Under the pieces are notes generated by a model that worked only from the letters and a program-made list of their open reading frames with translations, ran no database searches and was not told the DNA's origin. Shown here in pieces: positions 50,408 through 59,923 of a stretch of DNA of 64,000 nt. Every line of letters begins with the position of its first letter. Position 1 is the first letter of the stretch. Source of the stretch: JAGPUQ01 sp036961295 (GTDB taxonomy: Bacteria > Pseudomonadota > Gammaproteobacteria > Pseudomonadales > Porticoccaceae); assembly GCA_036961295.1 (NCBI GenBank), contig JBALVX010000002.1, positions 62,001-126,000 of the forward strand. Reading direction: 5' to 3'. A program made the translations under genes and the position numbers.

Positions 50408-51406
50408 TCACTCCATGATCTCGGTGTAAGACAACTCACCAATCACGCGACGGTTACGCTGACGACCTTCGTCAGTGTTGTTGTCGGCGATAGGACGGCT
50501 TTCACCGTAACCAACCGAAGAAATACGATCTGCAGCAATGCCGTATTGTTGCGACATTCTCGCTTTAACTGCAGCTGCCCGACGGTCAGAAAGATTCTGG
50601 TTGTAGGCGTCTCCACCTCTGGAATCAGTATGGCCTTCAAGTACCAGATCAATATCGTCATGGGCCTTCATAGCATTAGCAACGGCTTCTAACTCATCAC
50701 CGTAAATATTGCGAACTGTGGCCTTGTCGAAATCGAACTCAACATTTAAGCGAACACTGATAGTACGCATTTCGGGCTCAGGTGCTGGACCTGCTTCAGG
50801 CTCCGGAATAGGAGTGGGTGCAACTGGCAACGGAGCAGCCTTGGGCGCATTAAAGTAGTAGTTCAAAGCCAGATTAATCGCAGCATCATTAACACCACTC
50901 TGACCTTCACGTATTTTGTGCAAACCGCGCACGTCACCGCGAAATTCAAAATGATCGCTGATCATCTTGGACATACCAATACCTAAAGCTAACTGCCAGC
51001 TGTGCTCGTCATCAGTATCGGTAAGATAGGGACTCGTCAAGCTAGGGTCCTGGTCATCAAGGTCATAGTAATTGACGCCACTCACCAGATAGGTTCGCCA
51101 CTCTTTACTATCCGGGTTAGCTTCACCCAACCAGTAGTAAAAATCGAGTTTAGCGGTATCCATATCTTCGCCGCCGACATCAGTGCCAACACCCGCTTCC
51201 AATGCCCAGTCGTTGAAGAAACGATAACCTAAGTTAAGGCCACCAACTACCGCTTCTTCAGCACCGCCAACAAAGCGCTCGCTGTCGAGATAGTAACCGG
51301 TTAAAGAAGACCCAACGTACAAACCTTCATTTGCCTGAACGGTAGTGCCAATAGCCAAGCTGGCTGCTAAAACCGCTCCGCCAATCGCTGTGCTTATATT
51401 CTTCAT
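50408..51406 (-). CDS. OmpA-family outer-membrane protein
   Basis: 332 residues from the ATG at 51406 (AGGGTG upstream). A signal peptide (TAIGGAVLAASLAIGTTVQA) leads to a predicted eight-stranded barrel (LYVGSSLTGYYLDSE, LNYYFNAP) with a Pro-rich hinge (PLPVAPTPIPEPEAGPAPEP, about 200-220), then the OmpA C-terminal domain with LEGHTDSRGGDAYNQNLSDR and the peptidoglycan-binding Asp and Arg. It anchors the outer membrane to the cell wall. A terminator follows. No toxin-like or secretion partner is nearby. Confidence 0.88.
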   Translation of the reverse strand: MKNISTAIGGAVLAASLAIGTTVQANEGLYVGSSLTGYYLDSERFVGGAEEAVVGGLNLGYRFFNDWALEAGVGTDVGGEDMDTAKLDFYYWLGEANPDSKEWRTYLVSGVNYYDLDDQDPSLTSPYLTDTDDEHSWQLALGIGMSKMISDHFEFRGDVRGLHKIREGQSGVNDAAINLALNYYFNAPKAAPLPVAPTPIPEPEAGPAPEPEMRTISVRLNVEFDFDKATVRNIYGDELEAVANAMKAHDDIDLVLEGHTDSRGGDAYNQNLSDRRAAAVKARMSQQYGIAADRISSVGYGESRPIADNNTDEGRQRNRRVIGELSYTEIME

Positions 51407-51644
51407 GTGTTTCACCCTATTGATTCCTTTTAAATTCCCAAACCCAGTCACCTGGTAACTACAAGCTACAACTTCCTTCGTGATTAATTAGGTGCACTGA
51501 TAGTTATATAATCCCGGTGTTTTTAATGTAACACACGGGAAACGTAGCCATTCTACCCTCGTTTGAGGTGACTTTGCACTACATAAGAGCAAATAATTAC
51601 CCTCACTCAGCCGTAGGCAATATCGGACAACGGCCACCTTCCCG

Positions 51645-53162
51645 TTAACTGACCTCTAACGAACGTTCTTCAATCACTGCCTTCCAGTGCTGCGGCCCAG
51701 TGATATGCACCGACTCACCGCGACTATCAACGGCTACGGTAACCGGCATATCTTTCACTTCGAACTCATAAATGGCTTCCATACCCAGTTCCGGGAAGGC
51801 CACAACTTTCGATCCGACGATGGCTTTTGATACCAAATACGCCGCGCCACCAACCGCCATTAAATACACCGCCTTATTATCGCGAATTGCGTCAATACCC
51901 TGCGGACCGCGCTCAGCTTTGCCGACCATGCCAATCAGACCGGTTTGCTCCAGCATGGTTCGGGTAAATTTATCCATCCGGGTGGCGGTAGTGGGACCTG
52001 CTGGCCCAACCACTTCATCGCCCACTGGGTCCACCGGCCCGACGTAGTAAATAAAACGATTTTTGAAATCTACCGGTAGTGGTTCGCCCGCCGCCAATAG
52101 ATCGATAATTTTTTTATGAGCGGCGTCACGACCGGTCAACAATTTACCGGAAAGCAATACGGTTTCGCCCGGCTTCCAGTCGAGAACATCCTTGGCAGAA
52201 ATGTCGTCGAGATTGACCCTACGCACGTCCTCGCCGACTTCCCAGGCGACATCGGGCCAGTCGTCCAGATTCGGTGGGCTTAACTGCGCGGGGCCGGAGC
52301 CATCGAGCGTAAAGTGGATGTGCCGAGTCGCTGCACAATTAGGAATCAGAGCCACCGGTTTGTTAGCCGCGTGAGTAGGGTAATCTTTGATTTTGACATC
52401 GAGTACCGTGGTCAAGCCACCCAGCCCTTGCGCACCAATACCGAGATCGTTGACCTTATCCATCAACTCCAGGCGCAATTCTTCCCCGCGGTTAGACGCG
52501 CCTCGCTGCCGCAAGTCCTGGATATCGATAGGATCGAGCAAGGCTTCTTTAGCCAATACCATGGCTTTTTCAGCCGTGCCGCCGATGCCAATACCCAGCA
52601 TACCCGGCGGGCACCAACCCGCGCCCATGGTAGGTAGCTGCGCCAATACCCAGTCCACCACGGAGTCCGAGGGATTAAGCATGGCAAACCTGGCTTTGGC
52701 TTCGGAGCCACCGCCTTTTGCGGCAACGTGAATCTCAACCGTATCGCCGGGAACGATGTCGTAGTGAATCACTGCGGGCGTGTTGTCGCCGGTATTTTTG
52801 CGCGCGCCATCGGGGTCATCGAGAATAGAAGCACGCAACAAATTATCCGGATCCAGATACGCGCGACGGACACCTGCGTTGACCATGTCTGACAAGGCCA
52901 TATCGCCTTCCCAATTGACGTTCATCCCCACTTTCAAAAATACCGTAACGATGCCGGTATCCTGACAAATGGGCCGGTGACCAAGGGCGCACATTCGCGA
53001 ATTCACCAAAATTTGTGCCAGCGCATCCCGTGCCGCCGGCGACTCTTCGCGCAGGTAGGCCTCGTGCACACCCTGAATAAAATCCACCGGGTGGTAGTAG
53101 GAGATGAATTGCAGTGCATCGGCAACGCTTTGAATTAAATCATCCTGGCGAATCAACGTCAT
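51645..53162 (-). CDS. Fumarate hydratase, class I (Fe-S, homodimeric)
   Basis: 505 residues from the ATG at 53162 (GGGAG upstream). It has the class I features: N-terminal half with three Cys likely ligating the 4Fe-4S cluster (CALGHRPICQDTG about 67-79, and ALIPNCAATRHIHF about 276-289) and C-terminal half with GPAGPTTATRMDKFTR (about 392-407). It converts fumarate to malate. It differs from the stable FumC class II enzyme and is oxygen sensitive, so the cell probably also has another form. Confidence 0.9.
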   Translation of the reverse strand: MTLIRQDDLIQSVADALQFISYYHPVDFIQGVHEAYLREESPAARDALAQILVNSRMCALGHRPICQDTGIVTVFLKVGMNVNWEGDMALSDMVNAGVRRAYLDPDNLLRASILDDPDGARKNTGDNTPAVIHYDIVPGDTVEIHVAAKGGGSEAKARFAMLNPSDSVVDWVLAQLPTMGAGWCPPGMLGIGIGGTAEKAMVLAKEALLDPIDIQDLRQRGASNRGEELRLELMDKVNDLGIGAQGLGGLTTVLDVKIKDYPTHAANKPVALIPNCAATRHIHFTLDGSGPAQLSPPNLDDWPDVAWEVGEDVRRVNLDDISAKDVLDWKPGETVLLSGKLLTGRDAAHKKIIDLLAAGEPLPVDFKNRFIYYVGPVDPVGDEVVGPAGPTTATRMDKFTRTMLEQTGLIGMVGKAERGPQGIDAIRDNKAVYLMAVGGAAYLVSKAIVGSKVVAFPELGMEAIYEFEVKDMPVTVAVDSRGESVHITGPQHWKAVIEERSLEVS

Positions 53163-53207
53163 CGCGGGGTCTCCCAATTAATAGTTGTCATGTGTATCAC
53201 CAAGCCA

Positions 53208-53993
53208 TTAGGGCTGTTCTAACTGTTGCCGAATGGTTTGTAGTTCCTGATTGATTTGACGTCGAAAGCTATCGACCGCCCCCATGGCTTTTTGGTTTTC
53301 ACTGCTGGCACTTGCCACTTGATCGCGCAAAGCCTGCACTTGCTGCTCCAGCCGACTCACACCGGAACGCGCAGCCTTAAGCTCACCGCGTACATCTTCA
53401 AACTCGGCGCTAACGGCAAGGCCGTCACTCTTCAGGGCCTGGGTATCGCCACTGACTGCATCAACCTTTGCGTCGAGTTTATTCAATGTGGTTTTAGTCG
53501 CAGCCACCGAGCTGTTTACTTTTTTCAGGGTGCTGGACTGCGCCGCCAGCGTGGCCTGGTGTTCTTCCAGGGTTTTGCGATTGCGGTCATTGGCCACGCC
53601 CCAGAGTTTTTTGATTTCCGACCACTGCTTGTCCAGTTCTGCAGACTGCTCCTTAAGTCGCACCGATATCGCTGCACCGGACTGACTCAGGGACTCATCG
53701 GTAGAGTTTATTTTTGAAGACAATTCTGCAAAACGCTCGCTTAACTCTGACTGCTGAACACTCTGCTGCCAGGCAAACCAGGCCAGCGCAACCAGACCAA
53801 GCAATAAGACAAGCACCAAAAACTTACTCGACCCAGCACTCTTACCCTCAGTCTCACTAGACCTATGGCTGGGCGAAGGTTCAATCTTAGCGCGCCGATT
53901 ATCCTCATAGGCTTCACCCGTATCGTAGGCCTCAACATCACCGTCTCGCCGCCCAAAAACTGGCTCTCTTTTCCCCAACTCATCATCATTCAT
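53208..53993 (-). CDS. Single-pass membrane protein with long coiled coil, unknown function
   Basis: 261 residues. An acidic N-terminus (about 50 residues, RREPVFGRRDGDVEAYD-like) is followed by one membrane segment (KFLVLVLLLGLVALAWFAW, about 58-76) and about 180 residues of heptad-patterned helix (KLWGVANDRNRKTLEEHQAT, KLDAKVDAVSGDTQALKSDG). The layout suggests a periplasmic coiled-coil scaffold of the envelope. I do not recognise a named family. It follows the fumarase gene on the same strand, with 45 bases between. Confidence 0.7.
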   Translation of the reverse strand: MNDDELGKREPVFGRRDGDVEAYDTGEAYEDNRRAKIEPSPSHRSSETEGKSAGSSKFLVLVLLLGLVALAWFAWQQSVQQSELSERFAELSSKINSTDESLSQSGAAISVRLKEQSAELDKQWSEIKKLWGVANDRNRKTLEEHQATLAAQSSTLKKVNSSVAATKTTLNKLDAKVDAVSGDTQALKSDGLAVSAEFEDVRGELKAARSGVSRLEQQVQALRDQVASASSENQKAMGAVDSFRRQINQELQTIRQQLEQP

Positions 53994-54125
53994 CGCTTAT
54001 TTCTCATTAGTCGTTATCAAGCCCTTATACACAGTTAGACTCTATTTTAACCGTAGACAAACTCTATCCTAACTACAGACAACGCAATTATAACGCCGTG
54101 CACCCTCTGCTCGAAATTAAAGACG

Positions 54126-54156
54126 AAAAAAAACCGGCCTCAACGACCGGTTTTTT
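54126..54156. terminator. Terminator downstream of the PuuD-like gene
   Basis: AAAAAACCGG (54128-54137) pairs with CCGGTTTTTT (54147-54156) around CCTCAACGA. It lies 15 bases after the membrane-protein stop on the minus strand and is symmetric enough to act both ways. Confidence 0.75.
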
Positions 54157-54171
54157 CATGCCTGCTGACAC

Positions 54172-54825
54172 TTACAGCAGATGTAGTACCCCACCCAATA
54201 CTGCGGTGAGAATAATGCTGTGCATAATAACGCCTTTAACGGATGCCATTGGTCCTTGCTTGCCGACGATCGCGTTGACTTCGAGGGCCGCCACGATAAC
54301 CAGGGCAACAATTAAACCGATGCCGCCACCATTGGCCGAAAGAATGTGTTCGCTGCTGTAACCCAAGTGCGGGGAAGCCAGCATGCAATAGGCCATGGGC
54401 GCCGAAAACAAGGTATTAGTGCGCGAAGCCAGCAGTGCTTTGGCGCCCGCTGCCGGGCCATCGCCGCCCTGAACGATGCCGAGAGCGATTTTCTGGTTAG
54501 GCCAGATAATGATCCAGACATTCAAAAACATCAGCGTGCCCAGTAAGGCACCGACCACAATAAAGTCGTTCAGCACGCTCTGTTTACCCACAGCGACCAG
54601 CAGTACCAGACCGGTGAGGAAGGTAAACATCGCACCCCAGCGGAACCACCACAGCGCACTAGGTGCCAATTTTGCTTTGGCATCAGACAGCGCCTCAGGC
54701 GTTGCTTGCTTAAAGTAGCCGCCCTGCACAAAGTTAAAGTAGTACAAAAAACCAATCCAGGTTATGCCAAACAGCACGTGCGCCCAGCGGAATAAAAAAT
54801 TGATAAAGTCCATCGCGTCCATCAT
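54172..54825 (-). CDS. Urate hydroxylase PuuD-like membrane protein (N-terminal type)
   Basis: About 217 residues from the ATG at 54825 (AAGGTG upstream; a GTG at 54831 is possible). It has six or so membrane helices with RWAHVLFGITWIGFLYYFNFVQGGYF at the start (with conserved His and Trp), then FRWGAMFTFLTGLVLLV and NVWIIIWPNQKIALG. This pattern is the Urate_ox_N domain of PuuD, without the C-terminal cytochrome c domain. In full PuuD this region oxidises urate with haem; the shortened form has unknown activity. The gene is isolated from purine genes here. Confidence 0.75.
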   Translation of the reverse strand: MMDAMDFINFLFRWAHVLFGITWIGFLYYFNFVQGGYFKQATPEALSDAKAKLAPSALWWFRWGAMFTFLTGLVLLVAVGKQSVLNDFIVVGALLGTLMFLNVWIIIWPNQKIALGIVQGGDGPAAGAKALLASRTNTLFSAPMAYCMLASPHLGYSSEHILSANGGGIGLIVALVIVAALEVNAIVGKQGPMASVKGVIMHSIILTAVLGGVLHLL

Positions 54826-55068
54826 AGCCACCTTATTATGTTGTCGATTTATTGATTAATGCTATCTGTGCTAACTATCGGTAGTTCCTGCCACTCGCGC
54901 GACAGCCTTGGTAGTCACCTGCTTAACCCTGTCTATTCTAATCGTAAATGCTAACAATAAAAACCATCCCGTCAATAAGCGCTTACCCGGGGAATACTGC
55001 CTGACGGCTAGCCTCAGTAAATTTTAATCCCTGGTGCTTCCCGTGCTGAGATAAAAATTAAAGTCCAT

Positions 55069-55099
55069 AAAAAAACCCCGCACAACAGGCGGGGTTTTT
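55069..55099 (-). terminator. Terminator of the groES-groEL operon
   Basis: AAAAACCCCGC (55071-55081) pairs with GCGGGGTTTTT (55089-55099) around ACAACAG, giving a T run on the minus strand after the groEL stop at 55123. Confidence 0.8.
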
Positions 55100-55122
55100 A
55101 TGACTAGCCAGGGAAAAACAGC

Positions 55123-56793
55123 TTACATCATGCCGCCCATTCCACCCATGCCGCCCATTCCACCCATATCGGGCATACCACCGCCCATGCCACCGCCCAT
55201 CCCACCGGCTGAATCGTCAGCGGTATCGGCTACCATGGCTTCGGTAGTGATCATCAGGCCAGCAATCGACGCAGCGCCTTGCAAAGCGGTACGCGTTACC
55301 TTAGCAGGATCGAGAATACCCATGGCAATCAGGTCGCCGTATTCACCGGTGCCCGCGTTGTAACCGTAGTTACCTTTACCCTGCTTGACCTTATCGGCAA
55401 CAACAGAGCTTTCTTCACCACAGTTTTCAACGATTTGACGCAAAGGTGCTTCCATTGCACGTAGCGCAATGCCAATACCCACAGTTTGATCGGGGTTATC
55501 GCCCTCAAGACTGCCAATGGCCTTCGCAGCGCGCAGCAAAGCAACACCGCCGCCAGGTACCACGCCTTCTTCTACCGCTGCACGAGTTGAGTGCAGTGCA
55601 TCTTCAACGCGGGCTTTTTTCTCTTTCATTTCTACTTCAGTGGCTGCGCCAACTTTGATTACCGCAACACCACCGGCCAGTTTAGCCAGACGTTCTTGCA
55701 GTTTTTCGCGATCGTAGTCAGAAGTAGTGTTCTCGATTTCGGCACGAATTTGCGCAACGCGCGCTTTAATGTCTTTCGCAGTGCCGACGCCATCAATCAA
55801 GACCGTGTTTTCTTTGGTCATGGTGAGACGCTTGGTTTGACCCAGGTGCTCAAGGGTAGTGCTTTCGAGGTCGAGGCCGACTTCTTCAGAAATCACGGTA
55901 CCACCTGTCAACACAGCGATGTCTTGCAACATCGCTTTACGACGATCACCAAAGCCCGGCGCTTTACAGGCCGCAACTTTCACGATGCCGCGCATATTGT
56001 TGACAACCAAAGTCGCCAGCGCTTCGCCTTCAACGTCTTCGGCAATGATAGCCAGTGGCTTGCCAGATTTAGCAACCGCTTCCAGTAAAGGCAGCAGCTC
56101 GCGGATGTTGGAGATTTTAGCGTCAACCAACAAAAGGTAGGGCGACTCCAGCTCAACACTCATGCTTTCCTGAGTATTGATAAAGTAAGGTGACAGGTAG
56201 CCGCGATCGAACTGCATACCTTCAACGATATCGAGTTCATTTTCGAGACCGGAACCTTCTTCAACGGTAATCACACCTTCTTTACCAACTTTGTCCATGG
56301 CTTCGGCGATAATTTCACCGACCGGGGAATCACTGTTGGCAGAAATAGTACCTACCTGGGCGATTTCCTTGGTGTTAGAGCAGGGCTTGGCCAGCTTGGA
56401 GATTTGCTCAACCGCAGCAATGACGGCTTTGTCGATGCCGCGCTTCAGATCCATCGGGTTCATGCCCGCTGCAACTGATTTCAGGCCTTCATTCAAAATC
56501 GCCTGTGCCAGCACTGTTGCTGTAGTAGTACCGTCGCCCGCTTCGTCCGAAGACTTGCTGGCCACTTCTTTGACCATCTGCGCACCCATGTTTTCGAACT
56601 TGTCTTTCAGTTCGATTTCTTTAGCAACAGACACACCATCTTTAGTAACCGTAGGGGCACCAAAAGATTTATCCAAAACCACGTTACGACCTTTAGGGCC
56701 AAGGGTAACCTTAACCGCGTCGGCCAGGACATTAACGCCCGCCAGCATTCTGTGCCGGGCGGAATCACCAAATTTCACATCTTTAGCAGCCAT
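55123..56793 (-). CDS. groL: Chaperonin GroEL
   Basis: 556 residues with the canonical N-terminus MAAKDVKFGDSARHRMLAGV, ATP-binding GDGTTTATVLAQAI (about 86-99), and the C-terminal Gly/Met tail, here extended (MGGGMGGGMPDMGGMGGMGG). It assembles with GroES into the folding chamber. An AGAAGGAAAG ribosome site lies upstream. Forms an operon with groES 60 bases upstream on the same strand. Confidence 0.97.
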   Translation of the reverse strand: MAAKDVKFGDSARHRMLAGVNVLADAVKVTLGPKGRNVVLDKSFGAPTVTKDGVSVAKEIELKDKFENMGAQMVKEVASKSSDEAGDGTTTATVLAQAILNEGLKSVAAGMNPMDLKRGIDKAVIAAVEQISKLAKPCSNTKEIAQVGTISANSDSPVGEIIAEAMDKVGKEGVITVEEGSGLENELDIVEGMQFDRGYLSPYFINTQESMSVELESPYLLLVDAKISNIRELLPLLEAVAKSGKPLAIIAEDVEGEALATLVVNNMRGIVKVAACKAPGFGDRRKAMLQDIAVLTGGTVISEEVGLDLESTTLEHLGQTKRLTMTKENTVLIDGVGTAKDIKARVAQIRAEIENTTSDYDREKLQERLAKLAGGVAVIKVGAATEVEMKEKKARVEDALHSTRAAVEEGVVPGGGVALLRAAKAIGSLEGDNPDQTVGIGIALRAMEAPLRQIVENCGEESSVVADKVKQGKGNYGYNAGTGEYGDLIAMGILDPAKVTRTALQGAASIAGLMITTEAMVADTADDSAGGMGGGMGGGMPDMGGMGGMGGMGGMM

Positions 56794-56853
56794 GATGTCT
56801 TTCCTTCTCTTTTATAGACTTAAATAGTTAATCGAGGTATTCGTCGGGGTTGC

Positions 56854-57147
56854 TTACGCTACCACGCCGAAGATATCGCGTTCGTGCATGATGATCAGCT
56901 CAGAGCCATCGTCATCTTCAACGGTGTTATTACCGGCATAAGCACCGAATATAACTTTGTCGCCGACTTTAACTTCGAGCGGGCGAACATCGCCATTTTC
57001 TAAACAATAACCAATACCGGCGGCAACAACTTCGCCCTGATTGGGTTTTTCTTGTGCCGAACCGGGTAATAAAATACCGCCAGCAGTTTTTTCCTCTTCT
57101 TTGTTACGACGAACCACTATACGGTCTTGTAAGGGACGAATTTTCAT
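56854..57147 (-). CDS. groS: Co-chaperonin GroES
   Basis: 97 residues from the ATG at 57147 (GGAG upstream; the frame to 57162 lacks a good start). KIRPLQDRIVVRRNKEEEKT is the standard start; GGILLPGSAQEKPNQGEVVA (mobile loop, about 23-42) and the C-terminal GSELIIMHERDIFGVV are clear. It caps GroEL. A possible heat-shock promoter lies upstream. Confidence 0.97.
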   Translation of the reverse strand: MKIRPLQDRIVVRRNKEEEKTAGGILLPGSAQEKPNQGEVVAAGIGYCLENGDVRPLEVKVGDKVIFGAYAGNNTVEDDDGSELIIMHERDIFGVVA

Positions 57148-57225
57148 TACGACTTTCTCCACCTGTCTTTATTTATTAACTTGAGTTATTTGCTTTAACA
57201 CCCCGGACGAGCCGGAATCTGTGCC

Positions 57226-57255
57226 ATATCTGGTGACAGCGCCTGGGAATACAAG
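57226..57255 (-). promoter_or_regulatory. Candidate sigma-32 (heat-shock) promoter of groES-groEL
   Basis: On the minus strand CTTGTA (57255-57250) and CCAGATAT (57233-57226) are 16 bases apart, against the sigma-32 pattern CTTGAA and CCCCATNT. The distance to the groES ATG is about 80 bases. Two positions deviate in the -10 and one in the -35. Confidence 0.45.
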
Positions 57256-57320
57256 GGCCGAGCGTAAAAAAGTTATGCCTGATCGAGGAAAACCGGAGCT
57301 GCGGCGAGCAATCTGCGCCC

Positions 57321-57365
57321 GGACATCGACTACCTGGACATAGACTGCCTGAACATAGACAGCCT
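57321..57365. repeat. 15-bp tandem repeat, three copies
   Basis: GGACATCGACTACCT, GGACATAGACTGCCT and GAACATAGACAGCCT are consecutive between the groES promoter region and the end of the fxsA gene. The phase 15 would encode pentapeptide-like units, but no start codon or ribosome site supports a gene. Confidence 0.75.
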
Positions 57366-57393
57366 CATTATTGATAAGAACTGCACAGATCCC

Positions 57394-57942
57394 TCAATCA
57401 TCGCGCTTGCTGGAACTACCCTCTTCAATTTCGCCCTCGTACTCACCCTCATAGGTATTGCCAACTTTGGTATCCACCCTGCCTTCCGCCCCAGGCTTGG
57501 CACCAGGAGGCGAGGGCCGACGCGAAGCTTGCCAGGTACTGTTGACCGTAAACGTTCGGCCGCTCATATTCATCCCGCCGACACCCCCTACCCGCGCCAG
57601 TAAACGATCGGCCAGGGCGGCGCGCAAGGGACTAATCAAACCCAAAAACCCGATCGTATCGGTGACAAACCCGGGGGTCAGCAACAGCGCCCCAGACACC
57701 GCCAGGGCCATACCTTCAACCATCTCACGGGCGGGTAATTCACCCGCCTCCATGCGCTGCTGCCCGCGCATCAGGGTGGCAAAACCCTGCTGGCGCAATA
57801 ATCCGTAACCCACTGCAGCAGTCAGCAACACCAGTCCGATGGTAGGCCAGGGGCCAATAACACCGCCCACCCCAATCAGCACCCACATTTCGAGTACCGG
57901 CATAGCAATAAACAGCAATAATAATAGGCGCAAAAAAGGCAT
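57394..57942 (-). CDS. fxsA: FxsA family membrane protein
   Basis: 182 residues. The N-terminal part (about 1-110) has the FxsA pattern: MPFLRLLLLLFIAMPVLEMW, then VLIGVGGVIGPWPTIGLVLL, LLRQQGF and GALLLTPGFVTDTIGFLGL. FxsA is an inner-membrane protein that sequesters the phage T7 exclusion protein in E. coli; its natural role is unknown. The C-terminal 60 residues are polar and variable. Adjacent to groESL, as in many gammaproteobacteria. Confidence 0.9.
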   Translation of the reverse strand: MPFLRLLLLLFIAMPVLEMWVLIGVGGVIGPWPTIGLVLLTAAVGYGLLRQQGFATLMRGQQRMEAGELPAREMVEGMALAVSGALLLTPGFVTDTIGFLGLISPLRAALADRLLARVGGVGGMNMSGRTFTVNSTWQASRRPSPPGAKPGAEGRVDTKVGNTYEGEYEGEIEEGSSSKRDD

Positions 57943-58105
57943 CCAGCTTAGGGTTTAAATCAGGTATTAACTAGAACATGGGGCTTATGCTGCCACTTTC
58001 AAGCGCTGGACTAGCCCCAGGTTTAGCCACCAACGGTAAAATAGTTTAGGGTTGCCCGCTTGAGCGCATTAGCCCGAGGGTTCCTAGCTATCGACATACC
58101 GCCTA

Positions 58106-59818
58106 TTGTGGTTATCCACTGTGAATAACATCACTCCTCCGACCCGCCCAACAGCTGGGATTGACTGGCTGGCCTCGCTCAGCATTTATCTCGATGTGCG
58201 CATGCCCAAAATCTTATTGCTGGGCTCGATAAGCGGCTTCCCCTGGGTATTGATCGGCTCGATGATCACTTTGTGGTTAAAAGATACCGGCTTTAGTCGC
58301 AGCAATATCGGCTTGTTCGGGGTGATTTTTACCGTATACGCGCTGAATATGCTGTGGGCACCAGTGGTAGACAACCTGCGCATTCCCCTGCTATCCAAGT
58401 GGGTGGGCTTGCGGAAAAGCTGGATATTGCTAATGCAGGTCATCATTATGATTGGCATCTGCGCGCTGAGCACGCTAACCCCGACAGAACATATTAAGTG
58501 GATCGCTGCCTGGGCGTTTATTATCGCCCTCGCCAGCGCTACTCAGGATATATCCATCGACGCCACGCGCATTGAGCTAATCGGTGAACTGGAAGTCAGC
58601 AAGATCGGCGCCGGATCGGCCATGGCCACTTCCGGCTGGTGGATCGGCTACGGCTTTGGCGGTGGTGCGGCACTATATTGCGCCAACCTGCTCCAGCAAC
58701 AGGGGCTCGACAACTACTGGCAAACGACCTATCTACTTTCCCTGATTTACATTGTAATCAGCGTCCTGCTGCTACTGGTATTTGTCCGCGAACCCTGCCA
58801 CAAAAACCGGGCACAACATCAAAGCAGTGATACCGAAGCCATGGCTGAGCTTTTGTTTCAACAACCGACTGGGAACGAATCGGGAAAACATACCCGCCGC
58901 CTGATTGCGGGGATCGTCTTAAGTGGATTATTTTTCAGCTTCGCGGGATTTGAAGCACTGCAAGCGCTACTGACGCAACACCTGGGAACCGATAACGGCC
59001 TCGTTCAGTTCCTGGCCTTATGGGTCGCGTTTATGCTCGTCGCAGCACTGTTTGTTGCGGCAATAACGCAGTTCAGACCCAAGACGTCCCCGGCTTCTCT
59101 GCCCTCTCAGGTACTGCCCTCCCACACGCAACCCTTCCGCATAGAAGCCGGCTCCGCCAGACACAAGTTCGCCCACGTCCTCGCTATTTACTACATGCCA
59201 GTCGCACGTTTTCTGCAGCAGCATGGTTCTCGAGTTGGCCTGCTGCTGCTCGCGGTTATTTTCTTTTTCAAAATTGGAGAAGCTTTTTTGGGGCGCATGT
59301 CACTGGTGTTTTATCAGGAAATCGGCTTCGACAAACAAGACATCGCGATTTATTCCAAGGCCCTCGGTACGCTAACGGTCTGCGTATTCGCCGTTATTGG
59401 CAGCGTCATCAACGCCCATTACGGTTTATTCCGCGGCCTGGTGCTGAGCGCCATTGCCATGGCCGCCACCAACTTACTGTTTGCCGCGCTGGCCTGGTGG
59501 CCGGAAAAGTGGCTGTTTACCATTGCGGTCGTTGGAGACCAATTCACCGCCGCCATCTCTACTGTGGCCTTCGTGGCATTTATTTCCCAGTTGTGCGACC
59601 GCTCTTACACCGCCAGCCAATATGCGGCTTTCGCCTCCATCGGCAACTTCGCCCGCACTAGCCTGGCAGCATCCAGCGGTATGTTAGTGGATGGTCTCGG
59701 TGGCAACTGGCCGGTGTTCTTCGTGCTGACCGCGGTGATGGTCATCCCTTCGCTGATCTTATTATTTTGGCTGCGCAAGGATATCGCACCTATTTTAGCA
59801 GGCAAGTCTTTCAGGTAA
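58106..59818 (+). CDS. ampG: AmpG-type muropeptide permease, MFS superfamily
   Basis: 570 residues with 12-14 membrane helices. MPKILLLGSISGFPWVLIGS (about 33-52), DISIDATRIELI (about 150-161) and GIVLSGLFFSFAGFEALQAL are typical of the PAT/AmpG family, which imports cell-wall degradation products (anhydro-muropeptides) for recycling and AmpC induction. The long central loop (about residues 240-260 and 310-350) is unusual. The first codon is TTG at 58106 without a clear ribosome site; a GTG at 58121 or ATG at 58202 could be the true start. Together with ampD and ampE nearby it supports wall recycling. Confidence 0.82.
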   Translation: MWLSTVNNITPPTRPTAGIDWLASLSIYLDVRMPKILLLGSISGFPWVLIGSMITLWLKDTGFSRSNIGLFGVIFTVYALNMLWAPVVDNLRIPLLSKWVGLRKSWILLMQVIIMIGICALSTLTPTEHIKWIAAWAFIIALASATQDISIDATRIELIGELEVSKIGAGSAMATSGWWIGYGFGGGAALYCANLLQQQGLDNYWQTTYLLSLIYIVISVLLLLVFVREPCHKNRAQHQSSDTEAMAELLFQQPTGNESGKHTRRLIAGIVLSGLFFSFAGFEALQALLTQHLGTDNGLVQFLALWVAFMLVAALFVAAITQFRPKTSPASLPSQVLPSHTQPFRIEAGSARHKFAHVLAIYYMPVARFLQQHGSRVGLLLLAVIFFFKIGEAFLGRMSLVFYQEIGFDKQDIAIYSKALGTLTVCVFAVIGSVINAHYGLFRGLVLSAIAMAATNLLFAALAWWPEKWLFTIAVVGDQFTAAISTVAFVAFISQLCDRSYTASQYAAFASIGNFARTSLAASSGMLVDGLGGNWPVFFVLTAVMVIPSLILLFWLRKDIAPILAGKSFR

Positions 59819-59868
59819 GTCTCACAAGCAGGTCTCGTAGATAAGCCTCGTAAACAAGCCTCGCAGGC
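59804..59868. repeat. Degenerate 13-bp tandem repeat, five copies
   Basis: AAGTCTTTCAGGT, AAGTCTCACAAGC, AGGTCTCGTAGAT, AAGCCTCGTAAAC and AAGCCTCGCAGGC lie in succession, the first overlapping the end of the ampG-like gene. The array fills the gap before the adenosyltransferase gene. Confidence 0.8.
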
Positions 59869-59923
59869 AAGATAGGCGGTATTAGCGAACTGGCAGGCAA
59901 GCCGCTCAAACAAGAGGTTATAC

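Noticed and set aside
50260..50442. N-terminal extension of exonuclease I
   Set aside because: The added residues come from the 15-bp tandem repeat and the terminator; the DEDD motif starts normally a few residues after the ATG at 50259.
57321..57365. Pentapeptide-repeat protein fragment
   Set aside because: Three units of 15 bases with no start, no ribosome site and no continuing frame; better seen as tandem repeat.
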